From: Parabacteroides sp. An277
GTDB lineage: Bacteria; Bacteroidota; Bacteroidia; Bacteroidales; Tannerellaceae
DNA: 64,000 bases
Reading direction: 5' to 3'
Assembly: GCF_002159645.1 (NCBI RefSeq)
Contig: NZ_NFJB01000001.1
Span: 146,828 to 210,827, forward strand
Shown here: in pieces, positions 8,993-16,529 of the stretch
Numbering within the stretch: the stretch's first letter is position 1
Layout of the letters: every line of letters begins with the position of its first letter
Notes under the pieces: generated by a model
What the model saw: only the letters and a program-made list of their open reading frames with translations
Databases searched by the model: none
What the model was told of the DNA's origin: nothing
Made by a program: the position numbers and the translations under genes

Positions 8993-10894
8993 TCACTGTT
9001 TAACGACCGGCAGGATGACCCGCGATGGCGCATCGGCCTGATGGTAAATGCGGATGCGTTGCTGCATCTCGAAGTCCTCGGTCGTGCAGGTATATGTATC
9101 GATGAAACGCTGTGGGTTGCGGTCGATGATGGGGAACCATGAACTTTGAACCTGAATCATTAAGCGGTGCCCCGGTAGGAATACATGGGCCACGTCCGGA
9201 AGTGTATAGGACACCTCGGTCCGTTCGTTCGGGACGAATGCCTTCGGGTATTCAAAGCTCTCCCTATAACGTCCCCTAAAGAGTTCACCACGGACCATGA
9301 GTTGGTATCCCCCCATGGGATAGTGGCTGTTCTTCAAATAGGACGTAGCCTCTTCAGGATACTTGTAGTTAGCCGGGAACACATCAATCACTTTGACCAT
9401 AAAGTCTGCATCCGTACTACTGATGGCTGTCTGCAATTGTACCTCAATAGGACCGGCCAATGTGAGCGTGTCTTCCAGTATAGGTGAGACGAAGGTCAAG
9501 ACATCAGGTCGGGACGACGCAAAGCGTTGATCATCCACCATGAACTCCAATGTACGATAGGTAACGGGATTCGCCGTGAAGGGCACCGGATGCTCCATAT
9601 CGGAAATATATTCACTGTATGAAGAGGTCTCGGTCGGGGCCATCGTGGAGACCTTCCCTCCTTCATGAAGATAGAACGGAGTAGGGGATATAGAGGGAGC
9701 AGGCCACTCGTCCATGAACTCCCACCGGTTCGCACCCGTATGGAAGACACTGACCCTATGTGAGGGCTTCTCGCCCTTCCCCTCGAGGTAATACCGGAAG
9801 AAAGGGTACTCGATGTGGTCCTTGTAATAGGCCGAGGTACTCTCCCCAAAATAGATGTTGCCGAAACCCTCGAAGGAACGCCGTGTCCAGGCACCATGCC
9901 ACCAAGGGCCAAATGCTAAATAGAGTTCGGTCTCCGGAGATTGAGTCTTAATAGCCTTGTATGTATGCCAGGCACCATAACAGTCCTCGGAGTCGAAGAG
10001 TCCCCCCGTTACGAGGACAGCCGGACGTATATTATAACAAGCCTTGCGGGCATCGCGTGCTTGCCAGAAGGAGTCATAATGAGGATGCTCCCGGATGCTA
10101 TTCCAGAGTGTCTCGGTAGTATCGTTGACCAAGAGGTCCGCATCACGAAAGGTGCCCAGGGCGAGGAAATCGGTATAGACGTCATGCTTCACGATAGAGT
10201 CCATCACACCCTCACCTTGATGTCGCCCTTCGAGCCACGGTAAGAAGTTAGTGGTTTGCAAGAAGGTAAAAGCCCCATTGTGATGGCGATCGTCACCCAA
10301 GAACCAATCTGTCACAGGACCCTGAGGCGACACGGCCTTGAGGGCAGGGTGATTAGAGGCCGCCGTCATGGTTGCCTGAAACCCATCGTAGCTGATACCC
10401 CATGTCCCCACCCGCTGGTTACTATGGGTGTTGTGGATGAGCCATTCAATCGTATCATAGGTATCTGTAGATTCATCGATAGCCTTACCCTTCATGCGGT
10501 CCGGGTGCAAGGGACGAACCTGTACGAACTCACCCTCGCTATGATGGCGACCGCGGATATCCTGGAACACCAAGATATAGTTATGCATGAGGTACTGTTT
10601 CATGCTACCATCGAAGTCCTTCACGCTCCTATTAAACCCATCCCCATAAGGCGCGCATGAGTAAGGAGTACGCATCATGAGGATCGGATGCCGCTCCCCA
10701 TTATCCTTCGGCTCGTAGATAGCGGTATAGAGCTTGACGCCATCCCGCATAGGAATCATCACTTCCCGCTTTGTATAATGCTGCTTGGCCTTCATCTCCA
10801 AGCTATCTACCGGTTCATGACTCTTTTGGGCAAGTGCTGTTAGCCCCGCGAAGCCCATCGCGGCGGCCAATAAGATAAGTCTGCTATACTTCAT
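8993..10894 (-). CDS. Secreted CocE/NonD-family (S15) hydrolase, probable X-Pro dipeptidyl-peptidase type
   Basis: A 633-residue alpha/beta hydrolase with a signal peptide (MKYSRLILLAAAMGFAGLTA, cleavage near LAQ). The nucleophile elbow is GTWGISYDGF with Ser168. The acid is probably in GLFDSEDCYGAW and the histidine in FGPWWHGAW. The C-terminal third is the jelly-roll domain of the family. It should act in the periplasm or at the surface on peptides or esters with an acyl or X-Pro group. It starts two bases after the upstream lipoprotein gene stops, so the two are co-transcribed. Confidence 0.9.
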   Translation of the reverse strand: MKYSRLILLAAAMGFAGLTALAQKSHEPVDSLEMKAKQHYTKREVMIPMRDGVKLYTAIYEPKDNGERHPILMMRTPYSCAPYGDGFNRSVKDFDGSMKQYLMHNYILVFQDIRGRHHSEGEFVQVRPLHPDRMKGKAIDESTDTYDTIEWLIHNTHSNQRVGTWGISYDGFQATMTAASNHPALKAVSPQGPVTDWFLGDDRHHNGAFTFLQTTNFLPWLEGRHQGEGVMDSIVKHDVYTDFLALGTFRDADLLVNDTTETLWNSIREHPHYDSFWQARDARKACYNIRPAVLVTGGLFDSEDCYGAWHTYKAIKTQSPETELYLAFGPWWHGAWTRRSFEGFGNIYFGESTSAYYKDHIEYPFFRYYLEGKGEKPSHRVSVFHTGANRWEFMDEWPAPSISPTPFYLHEGGKVSTMAPTETSSYSEYISDMEHPVPFTANPVTYRTLEFMVDDQRFASSRPDVLTFVSPILEDTLTLAGPIEVQLQTAISSTDADFMVKVIDVFPANYKYPEEATSYLKNSHYPMGGYQLMVRGELFRGRYRESFEYPKAFVPNERTEVSYTLPDVAHVFLPGHRLMIQVQSSWFPIIDRNPQRFIDTYTCTTEDFEMQQRIRIYHQADAPSRVILPVVKQ

Positions 10895-10896
10895 GA

Positions 10897-11733
10897 TTAT
10901 TCTTGATTAGGATTCATCTTCTCGTTTAGATAAGCTATGCGCTTAAGGGCCTTACGCTTCATCTCTACCATCTGATGAATATCCGTAAGGGCAGAGGCTA
11001 AATGATAGGTAGCCACGAGTGCTTTCTTATCGGCGTCGGCCATATAAATGATGTAGGGTTTGCCTCCTTTATATTCTACCTTGATACGTTCCTTTGCATG
11101 GTCGTAGACGAACTTAATGGCTTCCCGTCCGTGATCACCTTTATATGTGACCACCTCCGTAGTAGCTCCCATGTCCTGGAAATGGTAGTTGACGCCTCCG
11201 TCATACGGTATAGAGGCAGTCTCGGCGAAGAGGCCCTCCGATGTACTCAGTTTAATAGATGTATGATCAATAGGGCGTGACCCATAATAGACACTGGCTA
11301 TGTACATCTCCCCATTCTCATCTACGCCACTCCTCACATAGCAACGTTGGACATTACGCTCAATCGTTTGTCCCTTCCAGATATAGTGTCCTATCTCCTC
11401 ATAGAGGGTATCCTTTTCAAAGGTGAAACCCGCCTTCAAGGAGTCCGCCTCGTGGAGACGAATAGGCATTAGGCTGTCGCAAAAGGCTATGTTTCGAGTG
11501 GCTTCTTTGAGGTCGACTTCGCGCATCAGGGTAAGCGCATCTCTCAGTATACTATACTCTTTGGGGTACTTCGCCCGCAGACTGTCTATCTCCGTACGGG
11601 CTGCAAAGAACTCATTCCGTTCGTAGTGGGCACGGGCTTTGTCTAAGTGTAGCTGTGCCTCCTTCGCGGACTGGTTGCATCCTCCCATGAGGGTTGCCAC
11701 CAGCATACATGCAATCGTTTTCTTCATATTCAT
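10897..11733 (-). CDS. Lipoprotein of unknown function
   Basis: A 278-residue protein with a lipobox (LMGGC, Cys about residue 19) and an N-terminal helical, TPR-like stretch (residues 25-75, AHYERNEFFAARTEIDSLRAKYP). A beta-rich middle follows, ending in a basic coiled coil (MVEMKRKALKRIAYLNEKM). I do not recognise a named family. Its stop is two bases from the S15 hydrolase start, suggesting joint expression and perhaps a shared envelope role. A TACCTTTG element lies 17 bases before the ATG. Confidence 0.75.
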   Translation of the reverse strand: MNMKKTIACMLVATLMGGCNQSAKEAQLHLDKARAHYERNEFFAARTEIDSLRAKYPKEYSILRDALTLMREVDLKEATRNIAFCDSLMPIRLHEADSLKAGFTFEKDTLYEEIGHYIWKGQTIERNVQRCYVRSGVDENGEMYIASVYYGSRPIDHTSIKLSTSEGLFAETASIPYDGGVNYHFQDMGATTEVVTYKGDHGREAIKFVYDHAKERIKVEYKGGKPYIIYMADADKKALVATYHLASALTDIHQMVEMKRKALKRIAYLNEKMNPNQE

Positions 11734-11749
11734 TCATTATTTATGTTTG

Positions 11750-11757
11750 CAAAGGTA
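11750..11757 (-). promoter_or_regulatory. Candidate -7 element of the lipoprotein/S15 operon
   Basis: Minus-strand TACCTTTG lies 17 bases before the start codon. Confidence 0.5.
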
Positions 11758-11880
11758 CGTTATAATTGGGTAATACCCACCCGGATTCACCTAAAAACTT
11801 AGCTAATGGGAAAAGAAATACCGGAAAGGAGGGAACGCTCCAGCAAGAAAGCGAGTAGTCATAGCTGGTTATCCGCTACG

Positions 11881-11906
11881 AAAAAGGGAACCCGTTAGAG
11901 TTCCCC
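11881..11906 (-). terminator. Intrinsic terminator overlapping the stop of the C_GCAxxG_C_C gene
   Basis: On the minus strand GGGGAAC and GTTCCC arms enclose the TAA stop codon region and are followed by TTTTT. It ends the serB-Dabb-C_GCAxxG gene run. Confidence 0.75.
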
Positions 11907-12368
11907 TTTCAACATCTTCCCAGCGATACGGGCAGCGGTCGCGACGTACCGGCTACAGGGTCGCTTGGCATAATATGCGGCGGTGCGGAGGGAGGGCGAG
12001 GGGTCTGTCTTGGCTGCCTCGGCCGCGGGTAACAGTTCCCGGCAGACGAGGGTCCCATACTGCTCTCGGAACGCGCCTCCTACCCGTTGCACCATGGCAT
12101 AATTGCGGGTGCGGGCCTCTTGGTCTGCCGGATCTTCTACCGGGCAATAGAAGCCCGCGAGCATGACCATCGCACTTACCGTGCCGCAGGTCTCGCGCAT
12201 ACGTCCCATGCCTCCCCCGAAGGAGACGGACATCTTCTTCGCCAATTCGAAATCCAACCCGACAATATCAGCAAACGCCAGGAATACCGACTGCGCGCAG
12301 TTATAGCCGGATTCGAAGTTACCCACGGCTATTTTCACCCGTTCCTCTATGTCAAAGTCCTTCATCAT
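11895..12368 (-). CDS. C_GCAxxG_C_C family redox-type protein
   Basis: A 157-residue protein with the spaced cysteine pattern that names the family: NCAQS (the GYNCAQSVF segment), the glycine-rich loop SFGGGMGRMRETCG, a cysteine in AGFYCPV and a later one in LVCREL. The family is thought to bind metal or do redox chemistry, but the reaction is unknown. It lies 12 bases after the Dabb gene and is the last gene of the run. GC content is clearly higher than in the V-ATPase genes. Confidence 0.82.
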   Translation of the reverse strand: MMKDFDIEERVKIAVGNFESGYNCAQSVFLAFADIVGLDFELAKKMSVSFGGGMGRMRETCGTVSAMVMLAGFYCPVEDPADQEARTRNYAMVQRVGGAFREQYGTLVCRELLPAAEAAKTDPSPSLRTAAYYAKRPCSRYVATAARIAGKMLKGEL

Positions 12369-12379
12369 ACGCGTCTGTA

Positions 12380-12682
12380 TTAGTATTCATAATCAACGCA
12401 TGCGCGGTCTGCCTTCACCGGGCCGATAATACCCTTGGCTACGGCTACATGTTCCGGGTGATTGGCATACGTGTTGACATCGGCCAGGGTGTCCAGCTCC
12501 GTGAGGAGGAGGAGGTCCCAAGTCTCGTCCGGGTTCATGTTGAAGTGCACCTCTATGCGACGGAGCACGCTGATTTTCTCTTTTAGAGCCTCGAGGCGGG
12601 TCTTGATCTCCACCATCTTGGCCTCCTTGGCTGCGGGAGTGTCGAACTCCTTCAGCTTGAACATAACGATGTGTCTTACCAT
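12380..12682 (-). CDS. Dabb-family (stress-responsive A/B barrel) protein
   Basis: A 100-residue single ferredoxin-like alpha/beta barrel domain starting MVRHIVMFKLKEF, with the family segments LLLTELDTLADVNTY and YANHPEHVAVAKGII. Dabb proteins dimerise; most bacterial ones have no proven substrate. It sits between serB and the C_GCAxxG_C_C gene with 11-base gaps on both sides, so it is part of that transcription unit. Confidence 0.85.
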   Translation of the reverse strand: MVRHIVMFKLKEFDTPAAKEAKMVEIKTRLEALKEKISVLRRIEVHFNMNPDETWDLLLLTELDTLADVNTYANHPEHVAVAKGIIGPVKADRACVDYEY

Positions 12683-12693
12683 ATATAATCTAT

Positions 12694-13929
12694 TTAATAG
12701 TGATATAAGTTTTCTTGCAAGTAGGAGTCTTTGTAACCCAAGAAGTAGAGAATTCCGTCCAGACCTATGGTCGAGATGGACTGCTCGGCGGTGGCTTTCA
12801 CCTTAGGCTTCGCGTGGAAGGCAATACCCAGGCCTGCAAGGCTAATCATCGGGAGGTCGTTGGCACCGTCGCCCACGGCTACGGTTTGCCGGATATCTAC
12901 ATTTTCCACCTGGGCTATGAGTCTGAGCAGCTCTGCCTTACGCTTCCCGTCCACGATTTCACCCACGTAGCGTCCCGTAAGCTTCCCATCTTCTACTTCC
13001 AGCTCGTTGGCATAGACGTAGTCGATGCCGTACTTCTGCTTCAGATAGTTGCCAAAGTAGGTAAATCCACCCGAGAGGATGGCTATCTTGAACCCTACCT
13101 TTTTCAAGATACGCATGAGTCTGTCGGCACCTTCGGTAATGGGTAGGTGCTCGGCGATGTCCTGCATGACGGAGACATCCAGTCCTTTCAGCATCGCGCA
13201 CCGCCGGGTGAAGCTCGTGCGGAAGTCTATCTCGCCCCGCATGGCCGACTCGGTAATGGCTTTCACCTCATCGCCCACGCCGGCCCGCATCGCCAGCTCG
13301 TCGATGACCTCTGTCTCAATAAGCGTCGAGTCCATATCGAAGCATATCAGGCGGCGCATCCTCCGGTACATGCTATCCTCTTGGAATGAGATGTCTACCT
13401 GCAGTTCCGAGGAGAGCTTGAGGAAGCTCGCCTTCATCAGCTCCTTGTCTCGGGGCGTGCCGCGAACCGAGAATTCTACACTTGCCTTCGGGGTGCGTTC
13501 GCGCTCTTCTAGGGGGATACGTCCGGTGAGCCGCTTGATGGCGTCTATGTTCATCCCTTGCTCGGCGATGATGCGGCTCACTCCGGCTATCTGTCTGGCC
13601 GTGAGCTTCCGGCTCAGGATAGTCACGATGTAGCGATTGCGTCCCTGCATATTCACCCACTCACTATACTCCGTCTCCGCGATGGGCTTGAAGCGGACGT
13701 TCACGCCCAGCTCATAACTTCGGAACAGCACCTCCTTCAGGATGTTCCCCGAAGTCGAGGCGTCGCTTTGGAACAGGATACCGAGCGACAGGTTGTTGTG
13801 TATGTCGGCCTGGCCAATATCCAGGATAATGGCGTTGTGCTGCGCCAGTATCTCCGTCAGGGCAGCGGTGACGCCCGGACGATCTGCTCCATTAATGGTC
13901 AGCAGAATCAATTCTTCGTTTGTCTTCAT
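12694..13929 (-). CDS. serB: Phosphoserine phosphatase with N-terminal ACT domains
   Basis: A 411-residue enzyme that dephosphorylates L-phosphoserine in the last step of serine synthesis. Two ACT-like regulatory segments occupy about residues 1-180 (LLTINGADRPGVTAALTEIL). The HAD catalytic domain follows with CFDMDSTLI (nucleophile Asp and general acid), ILSGGF and VGDGANDLPM. This long form is usual for Bacteroidetes; the ACT part suggests allosteric control by an amino acid. A 17-unit palindrome array occupies the whole gap upstream, beginning about 40 bases from the ATG. Confidence 0.94.
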   Translation of the reverse strand: MKTNEELILLTINGADRPGVTAALTEILAQHNAIILDIGQADIHNNLSLGILFQSDASTSGNILKEVLFRSYELGVNVRFKPIAETEYSEWVNMQGRNRYIVTILSRKLTARQIAGVSRIIAEQGMNIDAIKRLTGRIPLEERERTPKASVEFSVRGTPRDKELMKASFLKLSSELQVDISFQEDSMYRRMRRLICFDMDSTLIETEVIDELAMRAGVGDEVKAITESAMRGEIDFRTSFTRRCAMLKGLDVSVMQDIAEHLPITEGADRLMRILKKVGFKIAILSGGFTYFGNYLKQKYGIDYVYANELEVEDGKLTGRYVGEIVDGKRKAELLRLIAQVENVDIRQTVAVGDGANDLPMISLAGLGIAFHAKPKVKATAEQSISTIGLDGILYFLGYKDSYLQENLYHY

Positions 13930-13969
13930 ATCCGTGTTTTTAATATTATATAATCAATCGTTCCAAATT

Positions 13970-14337
13970 GCCTGGTCAGGTAGCGTTTGCTACCCGGTCA
14001 GGTAATTTTTACTACCCGGTCAGGTAGCATTTGCTACCCGGTCAGGCAATCCAAACTCCCTGGGCAGGCAATTTAAATTCCCTGGGCAGGCAGTTCAAAT
14101 TCCCCGGGCAGGCAATTTTTACTGCCCGCGCGGGTAGCATTTACTATCCGCGCGGATAGCCGTCACTACCCGCGCGGGTAATATTCGCTACCCGCGCGGA
14201 CAATTTTTACTACCCAGTTGGGTAATTTTTACTACCCAGTTGGGTAGCCATCGCTACCCAGTTGTGTAGTCGTCGCTACCCAGTTGTGTAGTAATCGCTA
14301 CCCAGTTGTGTAGTTTTGACTACACAGTTGTGTAATA
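13970..14337. repeat. Tandem palindrome array, 17 x 22 bp, with stepwise core drift (thiE-serB gap)
   Basis: Seventeen units of exactly 22 bases run from 13970 to the thiE stop codon. Each is a 12-base dyad plus a 10-base spacer (AATTTTTACT, AGCATTTGCT and relatives). Dyads in order: one GCCTGGTCAGGT, three ACCCGGTCAGG(T/C), two CCCTGGGCAGGC, one CCCCGGGCAGGC, four of the GCGC type (ACCCGCGCGGGT, with ATCCGCGCGGAT as a compensated variant), two ACCCAGTTGGGT, three ACCCAGTTGTGT, one ACACAGTTGTGT. Neighbours are most alike. The array fills nearly the whole 408-base gap, with nothing else visible. Confidence 0.93.
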
Positions 14338-14988
14338 TCAGAGGGAGGATTGGATAGCTTCCAGAAAGGCACGGGTCGCCTCGGCGGGGTCGGTTGCGCG
14401 GACAATCGCGCCCGATATGGCTATGCCGGTGATACCCGTATGCATCAGCGCGGGGACGTCCGCCAGCTCGATGCCGCCTATGGCATAAACCGGAAGCGTG
14501 ATACCGGCTTCGCGGCATTGCGCCAGGATGCGCCGGTAGCCCTCCAGCCCCAAGGTGGGACTTAGGCGCTGCTTCGTCTCCGTAAAGCGGAAGGGGCCGA
14601 GGCCGATATAGGAGGCGCCGAGCGAGGCCGCCCGCCGGATGTCCTCGAACGTATTAGCGGTCGCCCCCACGAGGAAGCCTGTCTCTGCCCGCGCGGACCG
14701 CACTCGCCGCCAGGCTTCGTCCACGGGCATGTCCTTCTGCCCCAGATGCACGCCGGAGGCACCCACGCGGAGGGCTATCTCCAGGTTATCGTCTACCGTG
14801 AGGCACGCCCCCTTCGCCTGGCAAATCTCTACTAATGCGAGGGCCACAGATTCGGTCAGCCCCTCTTTTTTACGCAGTTGCACCCACGAGCCTCCTCCCT
14901 CGAGGAAGAGGCGCGCCTCGCTCGCTTCGTCCCATTTATCCGTCTGGTGCGTGATGAGCATCAGGCGGTTCGTTCCTTCGTACTTCAT
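14338..14988 (-). CDS. thiE: Thiamine phosphate synthase
   Basis: A 216-residue TIM barrel that joins HMP-PP and HET-P into thiamine phosphate. Motifs seen are RLMLITHQT, WVQLRKKE (pyrophosphate contact), LTVDDNLEIA, GVHLGQKDMP, GATANTFEDI, YIGLGPFRFTETK and VYAIGGI, matching ThiE closely. It follows the tenI-like gene with a four-base overlap. Its stop abuts the 17-unit palindrome array. Local GC is high. Confidence 0.93.
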   Translation of the reverse strand: MKYEGTNRLMLITHQTDKWDEASEARLFLEGGGSWVQLRKKEGLTESVALALVEICQAKGACLTVDDNLEIALRVGASGVHLGQKDMPVDEAWRRVRSARAETGFLVGATANTFEDIRRAASLGASYIGLGPFRFTETKQRLSPTLGLEGYRRILAQCREAGITLPVYAIGGIELADVPALMHTGITGIAISGAIVRATDPAEATRAFLEAIQSSL

Positions 14989-15593
14989 GCGATATCGTTT
15001 AATATCCTACTTAATGTCTGAAAATTCTTCCTCACTTGTTCCCACGTAGGCACCCCTTCCGTTCCCCATAGTGCACCGAGGACAGCAGCTCCGCCGAATC
15101 CCCAGTGTCGCAAACAGGGTAGGGTGTCTTCGGAAATTCCGCCCAAAGCTACGACTTTTTCGGTAATTATGCCCAATTCCGTGGCTGTTTTTAGCTGGCT
15201 ATCCGATAAAATAGGCGCATACCCCTGCTTGGAGAGGCTGGGAAAGATGGGGCTGAGGAAGAGATAATCCAGCGAGGCGAAGCGGGAAAGCTCCTCGAGC
15301 GTGTGGCACGAGCGGCTGACCCGTCCGCACCACCCGGGCGGGGGCGTGGGATTACGCCCGTTTAGATGGACACCTCCCAAGGCATACGCCTCGGCCAGCT
15401 CGAAGTGGTCGTGGAGGGCGATACGAGGGTAAAATACAGGAGGAATGGCGCGTAGGAGCGATTCGAGGGTTTCGCGCGGGGCGTCGGGTTTGCGGAGGTG
15501 AAGGCGCATCAAGCCCTCGGAAAAGAGACGGGTAATCAGGGAGGCCTCTCCGGAGAAGCAGTCCGGACGGGTAATGGCCACGAGTAGTTTCAT
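14985..15593 (-). CDS. ThiE/TenI-like protein
   Basis: A 202-residue relative of ThiE with the same barrel layout (LHLRKPD, IALHDHFELA, GGVHLNGRNPT, DYLFLSPIFPSLSKQGY, VVALGGISEDTL), but with the GxTANT-type segment replaced by SRSCHTLEE. That pattern fits TenI-like proteins (thiazole tautomerases) or a second, divergent thiamine phosphate synthase. It overlaps thiD upstream and thiE downstream by four bases each, so it clearly belongs to the thiamine operon. Start ATG at 15593. Confidence 0.8.
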   Translation of the reverse strand: MKLLVAITRPDCFSGEASLITRLFSEGLMRLHLRKPDAPRETLESLLRAIPPVFYPRIALHDHFELAEAYALGGVHLNGRNPTPPPGWCGRVSRSCHTLEELSRFASLDYLFLSPIFPSLSKQGYAPILSDSQLKTATELGIITEKVVALGGISEDTLPCLRHWGFGGAAVLGALWGTEGVPTWEQVRKNFQTLSRILNDIA

Positions 15594-16435
15594 GCCTTGG
15601 CCTCCTCTTGCGCGATTAGATAAGGATGGAAATCGTGGCAGACGGGTCCGTGCCCGTGCCCCACCGCGATGCCGGCTCCCCGCTCCAGCGCATCGTGCAA
15701 GTAGCGCTTAGCCAGCCGGACGGAGGTGCTGAGGTCTTGGGTCTCTGCCAGATAGCAGGCAATGGCCGACGAGAGGGTGCAGCCCGTCCCGTGGGTATTG
15801 CGGGTATCGACACGCGGTTCCGTGTAAGTTTCAGGTTGCTGGCCCGGGCGGAAGAGCATATCCACCATATCCGGCCCGGTCCGATGCCCGCCCTTGAGTA
15901 AGACCGCCCGGCTGCCCATCTCGAGAAGCCGTTCGCCCGCGCGGACCGCCTCCGCCTCTGTGTCGACCGGCAGATGGGTCAGGTATGTCGCCTCCGGGAG
16001 GTTGGGCGTGACGAGGTCCGCCTGTGGAAACAACTCCTCTACCAGACAACCGACCGCCTCCGCCTCCAGCAGACGACTCCCACTGGTAGAGAGCAGCACC
16101 GGGTCGACTACCACCCAGCGCGGACGATACCGTCCCAAGAGTTCCGCAACCGCATGTACGTTCGCCTCGCTATGCAACATCCCGACCTTGACCGCGTCAA
16201 TAGTCAAATCCGCTAAGACAGCCTCGAGCTGCTCCCGGACGATGCGCGGCTCGATAGCCTGTATGGCCCGCACGCCGCACGTATTCTGGGCGGTGACGGC
16301 CGTGACGACCGACGCCCCATATCTTCCCAGTGAGGCAAAGGTCTTCAGGTCGGCCTGGATACCCGCCCCGCCGCTACAATCCGAACCGGCTATGCTGAGC
16401 ACCGTCAGATACCGGTAATGCATTTCTTTCTCCAT
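15590..16435 (-). CDS. thiD: Hydroxymethylpyrimidine/phosphomethylpyrimidine kinase
   Basis: A 281-residue ribokinase-fold enzyme that phosphorylates HMP twice to HMP-PP. Characteristic segments are SIAGSDCSGGAGIQADLKTF at the N-terminus, VTAQNTCGV, VVDPVLLSTSG, VTPNLPEA, VLLKGGH and the catalytic NTHGTGCTLSSAIA. It is the first gene of the set thiD, tenI-like, thiE. thiC, thiG, thiH and thiS are absent from the window, so this operon alone would salvage HMP. I see no TPP riboswitch in the 94 bases upstream, only the malic enzyme terminator. Confidence 0.94.
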   Translation of the reverse strand: MEKEMHYRYLTVLSIAGSDCSGGAGIQADLKTFASLGRYGASVVTAVTAQNTCGVRAIQAIEPRIVREQLEAVLADLTIDAVKVGMLHSEANVHAVAELLGRYRPRWVVVDPVLLSTSGSRLLEAEAVGCLVEELFPQADLVTPNLPEATYLTHLPVDTEAEAVRAGERLLEMGSRAVLLKGGHRTGPDMVDMLFRPGQQPETYTEPRVDTRNTHGTGCTLSSAIACYLAETQDLSTSVRLAKRYLHDALERGAGIAVGHGHGPVCHDFHPYLIAQEEAKA

Positions 16436-16446
16436 GACTTGATACG

Positions 16447-16503
16447 AAAAAGCGGAGGCGCAGAGCGCCCATCTCTCCCGATGAGGCGGCTCCGAATCTC
16501 CGC
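16447..16503 (-). terminator. Branched hairpin terminator after the malic enzyme gene
   Basis: On the minus strand GCGGAG / CTCCGC outer arms enclose a smaller GGCGC/GCGCC hairpin and are followed by TTTTT. It lies between the malic enzyme stop and the thiD start, so it probably ends the former; read-through control of thi is possible. Confidence 0.65.
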
Positions 16504-16529
16504 GTTGATGAAAGCAACTGGGCTATATA

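Noticed and set aside
16436..16529. TPP riboswitch ahead of thiD
   Set aside because: The conserved CUGAGA and ACCUG words are absent; the sequence folds as a branched terminator of the malic enzyme gene.
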